This document shows positions 60,474-64,000 of a stretch of 64,000 nt of DNA, piece after piece. Position numbers and translations under genes: made by a program. The notes under the pieces are model-generated. The model worked only from the letters and a program-made list of their open reading frames with translations, did no database searches and was not told the DNA's origin. Source of the stretch: Pseudarthrobacter sulfonivorans (lineage in GTDB: Bacteria; Actinomycetota; Actinomycetes; Actinomycetales; Micrococcaceae); assembly GCF_001484605.1 (NCBI RefSeq), contig NZ_CP013747.1, positions 744,001 to 808,000 on the forward strand. The letters run 5' to 3'. How positions within the stretch are numbered: position 1 is the stretch's first letter; the number at the start of each line of letters is the position of its first letter.

Positions 60474-61638
60474 CCAGCTCCGCGGCGGAGATGTCCTGGG
60501 ACTGCGCGGCGTTCATGGCACGGGATTCCAGCCAGTCCTTGGGCAGGGCCGGCTTTTTGGGCGAGCCTGCGCGGCCGCGCGGGCCTTCGGCATCCACGCC
60601 GGGGTACGGCGAGCCCAGGTCCAGCTGGTCCAGCGTGTCGCGCAGCACCTCCAGGCTGGTCACCATGGCCAGTTTGGTCCGCAGTTCACTGCCCACCACA
60701 TAGCCCTTGAAATACCAGGCCATGTGCTTGCGGATCTCCCGGAGCGCTTTGCCTTCATCGTTGCCGAAGGTCTCGACCATCAGCTCAGCATGGCGGTACA
60801 CGCCTTCCGCGACCTGGCGCAGGGCCGGCTTGTGCCGCGCGTCGCTTCCCTCGAAGGCCGCCATCAGGTCGCCGAACAGCCACGGGCGGCCCTGGCAGCC
60901 ACGGCCCACCACCACGCCGTCGACGCCGGTCTCGCGGACCATTCGGACGGCATCTTCCGCGGACCAGATATCGCCGTTACCCAGGACGGGAATATCCGGC
61001 AGCGCCTCACGCAGGCGGGCGATTGCGGTCCAGTCGGCCTGGCCGGAGTAGAACTGCGCCGCGGTGCGGCCGTGAAGCGCGACGGCGGCGACCCCGGCAT
61101 CGCGGGCGATCCGGCCGGCGTCGAGGTACGTCAGGTGGTCATCGTCGATGCCCTTGCGCATCTTGATGGTGAGCGGGACATTGCCCTTGGACGCTTCCTT
61201 GACCGCGGTCTGGACAATCGACGTGAAGAGGTCGGTCTTCCAGGGCAGGGCGGAGCCGCCGCCGCGCCGGGTCACTTTGGGAACGGGGCAGCCGAAGTTC
61301 AGGTCGATGTGGTCCGCACGGTCCTCTTCAACCAGCATGCGCACTGCCTGGCCCACCGTAACGGGGTCCACGCCGTACAGCTGGACGGAGCGGACTTTTT
61401 CGTCGTCATCGTGGGAGATGATGCGCAGTGATTCGGGCGTGCGTTCTACGAGGGCGCGCGAGGTGACCATCTCCGCCACGTACAGGCCGCCGCCGTATTC
61501 ACGGCACAAGCGACGAAAAGCGGAGTTGGTGATGCCCGCCATCGGAGCCAGGATCACGGGGGTGTCCACCGTGATGGGGCCCAGCTTCAGGGGCGGGAGT
61601 TCCAGCTTGGGGGCGGGAGGCGTTGCGGTAACAGTCAC
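60457..61638 (-). CDS. dusB: tRNA-dihydrouridine synthase
   Basis: A flavin enzyme that reduces uridine in tRNA. The 393-residue protein has the FMN-binding start VILAPMAGITNSAFRRLCREYG, the catalytic cysteine in DHIDLNFGCPVPKVTRRGGGSAL, KMRKGIDDD and VPVLGNGDIW-like LPDIPVLGNGDIWSAEDA. The length and the C-terminal helical domain fit the DusB group. GTG 61638 is used; the longer frame to 61818 is not supported. GACAAT ends six bases before it, a weak leaderless pattern. It overlaps dgt. Confidence 0.93.
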   Translation of the reverse strand: MTVTATPPAPKLELPPLKLGPITVDTPVILAPMAGITNSAFRRLCREYGGGLYVAEMVTSRALVERTPESLRIISHDDDEKVRSVQLYGVDPVTVGQAVRMLVEEDRADHIDLNFGCPVPKVTRRGGGSALPWKTDLFTSIVQTAVKEASKGNVPLTIKMRKGIDDDHLTYLDAGRIARDAGVAAVALHGRTAAQFYSGQADWTAIARLREALPDIPVLGNGDIWSAEDAVRMVRETGVDGVVVGRGCQGRPWLFGDLMAAFEGSDARHKPALRQVAEGVYRHAELMVETFGNDEGKALREIRKHMAWYFKGYVVGSELRTKLAMVTSLEVLRDTLDQLDLGSPYPGVDAEGPRGRAGSPKKPALPKDWLESRAMNAAQSQDISAAELDVSGG

Positions 61639-61714
61639 TTGTCCATTGTCGCAAAGGCGGGCAAATCGGCGCGCCGGGCCCATTGGGGTCCCCTGGCGTA
61701 GGTCAGCTGCCCGT

Positions 61715-63178
61715 TCAGCCGCGGTCTGCCCGGCGTCCCCTCCGGGTGGTGGCAGGATCGGCGGAACCTTCCGTGGACTGCCGTGACCGCCTCTCGAACG
61801 CGGCCGCCGCGAGCGCACCGGTATCGTCGACGTCGTCCGCGTTGATGGCGCCGGCGCCCGAGGTGCCGTGGGGGCGGCGGTCTTCGTCCGGGACGCCGAC
61901 GGCGGACTGTCCGGCCGTCCGGACGCCGGTGGCCTTGACCACCAGCACGGCGATCAGGGTGGTCACGGGAATGGCGAGGACCAGGCCGATGGAGCCGACG
62001 AGCGTGCGGATGACTTCTTCGGACAGTTCGGCGCTGGTCAGAGTGTCCCCCAGCGGCCGGTCGTACAGCATCACAATGATCAGGATGGGCAGGGCGGCGC
62101 CGGCGTAGGCGAACGCGATGGTGTAGACCGTGGAGGCGATGTGGTCCCGGCCGATCCGCATGGCCGAGGTGAAGAGCTTGCGGGCGCTGGTGCCGGGAGC
62201 CAACTCGTAGAGTTCCCAGACGGCGGACGATTGCGTGATGGTGACGTCGTTCAGGACACCAAGGCCGGAGATGATGAGGCCGCACAGGATCACGCCGGAA
62301 ATGGAGATGTTGGCCGAGGTATTGATCAGGGTGGTGGCGTCATGGCTGCCCACTCCGGCGAGGTTGGCGGCGTCGGTGGCCCACGCCGCCAACAGCGCCG
62401 TGATGGCCAGGCCGAACATGGTGCCCAGCAGCGCCGTTGATGTGCGGGCGGAGAAGCCGTGGGCAAAATACAGGACCCCGATCATGATCACCGTTGACCC
62501 CACCAGCGCGAGCAGCAGCGGAGGTTTGCCCTCCACCAGCCCGGGCAACATAAAGCCGGCAAGGACGAAATACGCGCCCACCAGCCCTAGCAGTGCCCGG
62601 AGTCCGCGCCAGCGCGCCACCGCGATGACCACCAGGGCATAGAGGAGCGCCAGGATCACGATGGGAAGGGTCCGGACGAAGTCAACGAAGATGTAGGCCG
62701 GGGACCCCTGCGACGCCGCGGCGCCCGGGGCGTTGGAAAGGTTCAGGTACCTGATCTGGTCCCCCGGCTTCACGCCATGGGATTGTGCCACTTCCGGGTT
62801 GACCACCACTTTGACGGGGCTGCCGCCCTGGTCCGGTTCCGTAAAGGCAAACATGCAGTCGGAGCCGGCGGGGGCGGGCTGGCCGCCGGTGTCCGGGGAT
62901 TGGCCGGGGGCGGTGGAGCCCTGCATGCAGCTTTCTTCCACGACGCTCTGGATCTTGCCCGTATCGAACGTGACGCCGGGCGCCGCCGAATAGGGGTTGG
63001 CGAGGGAGATGCCGTCCTTGGACCCGGACGGCCACAGCATGGCCATGCCCGCCAGGGTCAGAAGCGTCAGCGGCACCAGCACCGCGGCCAGGATGCGGTT
63101 TGCCTTCCGGCGGGCAGCAATCGCCTGGGCCGTCGGCTCCGAATGATCTGTTGAAACGTGGGTGTGACCGGAGCCCAT
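61715..63178 (-). CDS. YibE/F family membrane protein
   Basis: A 487-residue membrane protein of the YibE/F family, function unknown. A first membrane helix (LAAVLVPLTLLTLAGMAMLWP) is followed by an extracellular domain of about 100 residues with two cysteines (EESCMQGS and GSDCMFAFT), then seven or eight helices with ARWRGLRALLGLVGAYFVLAGFMLPGL and SISGVILCGLIISGLGVLNDVTITQSSAVWELYE, the family signature. The C-terminal 60 residues are polar and arginine-rich. It is divergent from the alpha/beta hydrolase gene. Confidence 0.88.
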   Translation of the reverse strand: MGSGHTHVSTDHSEPTAQAIAARRKANRILAAVLVPLTLLTLAGMAMLWPSGSKDGISLANPYSAAPGVTFDTGKIQSVVEESCMQGSTAPGQSPDTGGQPAPAGSDCMFAFTEPDQGGSPVKVVVNPEVAQSHGVKPGDQIRYLNLSNAPGAAASQGSPAYIFVDFVRTLPIVILALLYALVVIAVARWRGLRALLGLVGAYFVLAGFMLPGLVEGKPPLLLALVGSTVIMIGVLYFAHGFSARTSTALLGTMFGLAITALLAAWATDAANLAGVGSHDATTLINTSANISISGVILCGLIISGLGVLNDVTITQSSAVWELYELAPGTSARKLFTSAMRIGRDHIASTVYTIAFAYAGAALPILIIVMLYDRPLGDTLTSAELSEEVIRTLVGSIGLVLAIPVTTLIAVLVVKATGVRTAGQSAVGVPDEDRRPHGTSGAGAINADDVDDTGALAAAAFERRSRQSTEGSADPATTRRGRRADRG

Positions 63179-63232
63179 CAGCAGTTGAACCTCATACCTT
63201 GAACTCTACGTCCGGCGCCTTAAGGTTGGTAA

Positions 63233-63262
63233 ATGGCAGGAACCGGGAGGAACCACGCGTGA
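63233..63262 (+). other. Nine-codon upstream ORF before the hydrolase
   Basis: ATG at 63233 begins MAGTGRNHA, whose TGA stop (63260-63262) overlaps the hydrolase GTG (63259-63261) as GTGA. TAAGGT ends six bases before the ATG, so the mRNA could begin at it. The hydrolase ribosome site GGGAGG lies inside this ORF. Confidence 0.5.
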
Positions 63263-63999
63263 CGGACCGCAGGACTGAATTCCACACCAACGAACCTGCT
63301 GCGAGGCGGGAGGCGGCACTCACTGTGCTGGCGGCCCCCGGGACAACGCGGGGCGTGGCACTGGTCCTGCACGGGGGCAAAGCACACAGCTATGAGCCCG
63401 TGGAGGCCCACCACCTGAGCCCGCTGCGCATGGTCACGTTCGCCCGTCACCTGCACCGTGCCGGGAAGGACCACGGGCTGGCGGTGTGGTCCCTGCGGAA
63501 CAGCGTGCGTGGCTGGAACGGGCCGGACAGGTCCGCACTGCAGGATGCCCGCTGGGCCCTCCAGCAAATCAGTGCGCAGCACCCTGGGGTTCCCGTGTAT
63601 CTGGTGGGGCACTCAATGGGCGGCCTCACCGCTGTGACCGCCGCGGACCATCCGCAGGTGGACGCCGTGGTGGCGCTGGCCCCGTGGCTCGGCCCGGAGA
63701 CACCCGCCACCCCGCTCGCCGGACGCAAGGTCCTGATTGTCCACGGCACGGGAGACCATATGACCAGCCCGTCCCAGTCCTTGGCGTTTGCGCGCCGAGC
63801 CACCGGGACAGCAGCCTCCATGCAGTATGTTTCGCTGCACGGTGCCGGGCATTTTATGGTGCGCCGCGGCCGGCTGTGGCACACGCTGGCCACCGGTTTT
63901 GTGATGAAGGCTTTCGCCGAGCGCACGCGGTTCACACACCAGGCCTCGAACAAGCTGGCTGAGCTGGTGCCCGGGTCCGCCGCTGAGGTGGCCCTGTGA
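63259..63999 (+). CDS. Alpha/beta hydrolase
   Basis: A 246-residue single-domain hydrolase. The oxyanion-hole segment is VALVLHGGKAHSYEPV, the nucleophile elbow is LVGHSMGGLTAV, the acid is in VLIVHGTGDHMTSP and the catalytic histidine in LHGAGHFMVRR. No signal peptide, so cytosolic. Such enzymes are often esterases or lysophospholipase-like, but the substrate is not evident. GTG 63259 has GGGAGG eight bases upstream. It ends one base before the right edge of the window and is complete. Confidence 0.88.
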   Translation: MTDRRTEFHTNEPAARREAALTVLAAPGTTRGVALVLHGGKAHSYEPVEAHHLSPLRMVTFARHLHRAGKDHGLAVWSLRNSVRGWNGPDRSALQDARWALQQISAQHPGVPVYLVGHSMGGLTAVTAADHPQVDAVVALAPWLGPETPATPLAGRKVLIVHGTGDHMTSPSQSLAFARRATGTAASMQYVSLHGAGHFMVRRGRLWHTLATGFVMKAFAERTRFTHQASNKLAELVPGSAAEVAL

Positions 64000-64000
64000 G

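Overview
The window is 64 kb of a high-GC Gram-positive chromosome. Gene content, protein style and promoter style fit the Micrococcaceae, probably Arthrobacter or a close relative such as Pseudarthrobacter. This rests on gene order and protein recognition, with no database search. Supporting features are an IF-2 with a very long Ala/Pro/Gly-rich linker, many GTG and TTG starts, frequent 4-bp ATGA/GTGA overlaps, copies of the actinobacterial GGTTTCGACAGGCTCAACCACC repeat, and many genes whose start codon lies 6-8 bases after a TANNNT box, as in leaderless actinobacterial transcripts. I see no phage, insertion sequence, integron or CRISPR array.

Layout. 1-3863 (minus): infB (cut by the window edge), ylxR, nusA, rimP. 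3970-6926 (plus): a DUF4439 membrane-anchored protein, a VIT1/CCC1-type transporter and an APH(6)-like kinase. 7011-11076 (minus): a frameshifted PLP decarboxylase, a TauE/SafE protein and proS. 11499-13692 (plus): a drug-type ABC exporter with its own TetR regulator behind a palindromic operator. 13748-20716 (minus): GNAT, ispG, YciI, a SatD-like regulator with a membrane partner, a membrane protein, the site-2 protease rseP, and dxr. 20763-23016: a second TauE/SafE protein and a lipase maturation factor-like protein.

23033-36475 is a catabolic island for leucine and other branched-chain amino acids. A seven-gene minus-strand operon (mccB, mccA, acyl-CoA dehydrogenase, scoA, scoB, maoC, citE-like lyase) faces a TetR regulator. 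Next to it is bkdABC (branched-chain 2-oxoacid dehydrogenase), divergent from an Lrp/AsnC regulator. Together they would take branched-chain 2-oxoacids to acyl-CoAs and leucine carbon to acetyl-CoA and acetoacetate. 37364-43316 holds two SSS-family carboxylate symporters, each with a small membrane partner, on either side of a LytS/LytTR two-component system. CRP/GlxR-type palindromes (TGTGA-N6-TCACA) lie before bkd and before the acetate symporter, with a weaker one before mcc, so these units may share cAMP control.

43341-48365 returns to core genes on the minus strand: a DivIVA-domain protein, cdsA, frr, pyrH, tsf, rpsB. 48769-56789 is mixed: an M23-like secreted protein, an acyl-CoA dehydrogenase, a tRNA with CAU anticodon, a GT4 glycosyltransferase, a DMT transporter, a CDP-alcohol phosphatidyltransferase, a holin-family membrane protein, a Bcr/CflA-type MFS pump and small proteins. 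56842-57112 is a tandem duplication of a complete tRNA-Asn unit. 57167-63178 (minus) is dnaG, dgt, dusB and a YibE/F protein. The window ends with a plus-strand alpha/beta hydrolase preceded by a 9-codon upstream ORF.

No wholly new defence or mobile system is evident. The best leads are regulatory and structural: REP sequence translated in frame inside the BkdC linker, the CRP-like sites, a two-component system between paired symporters, the SatD-like operator array, and a 63-bp near-perfect palindrome.
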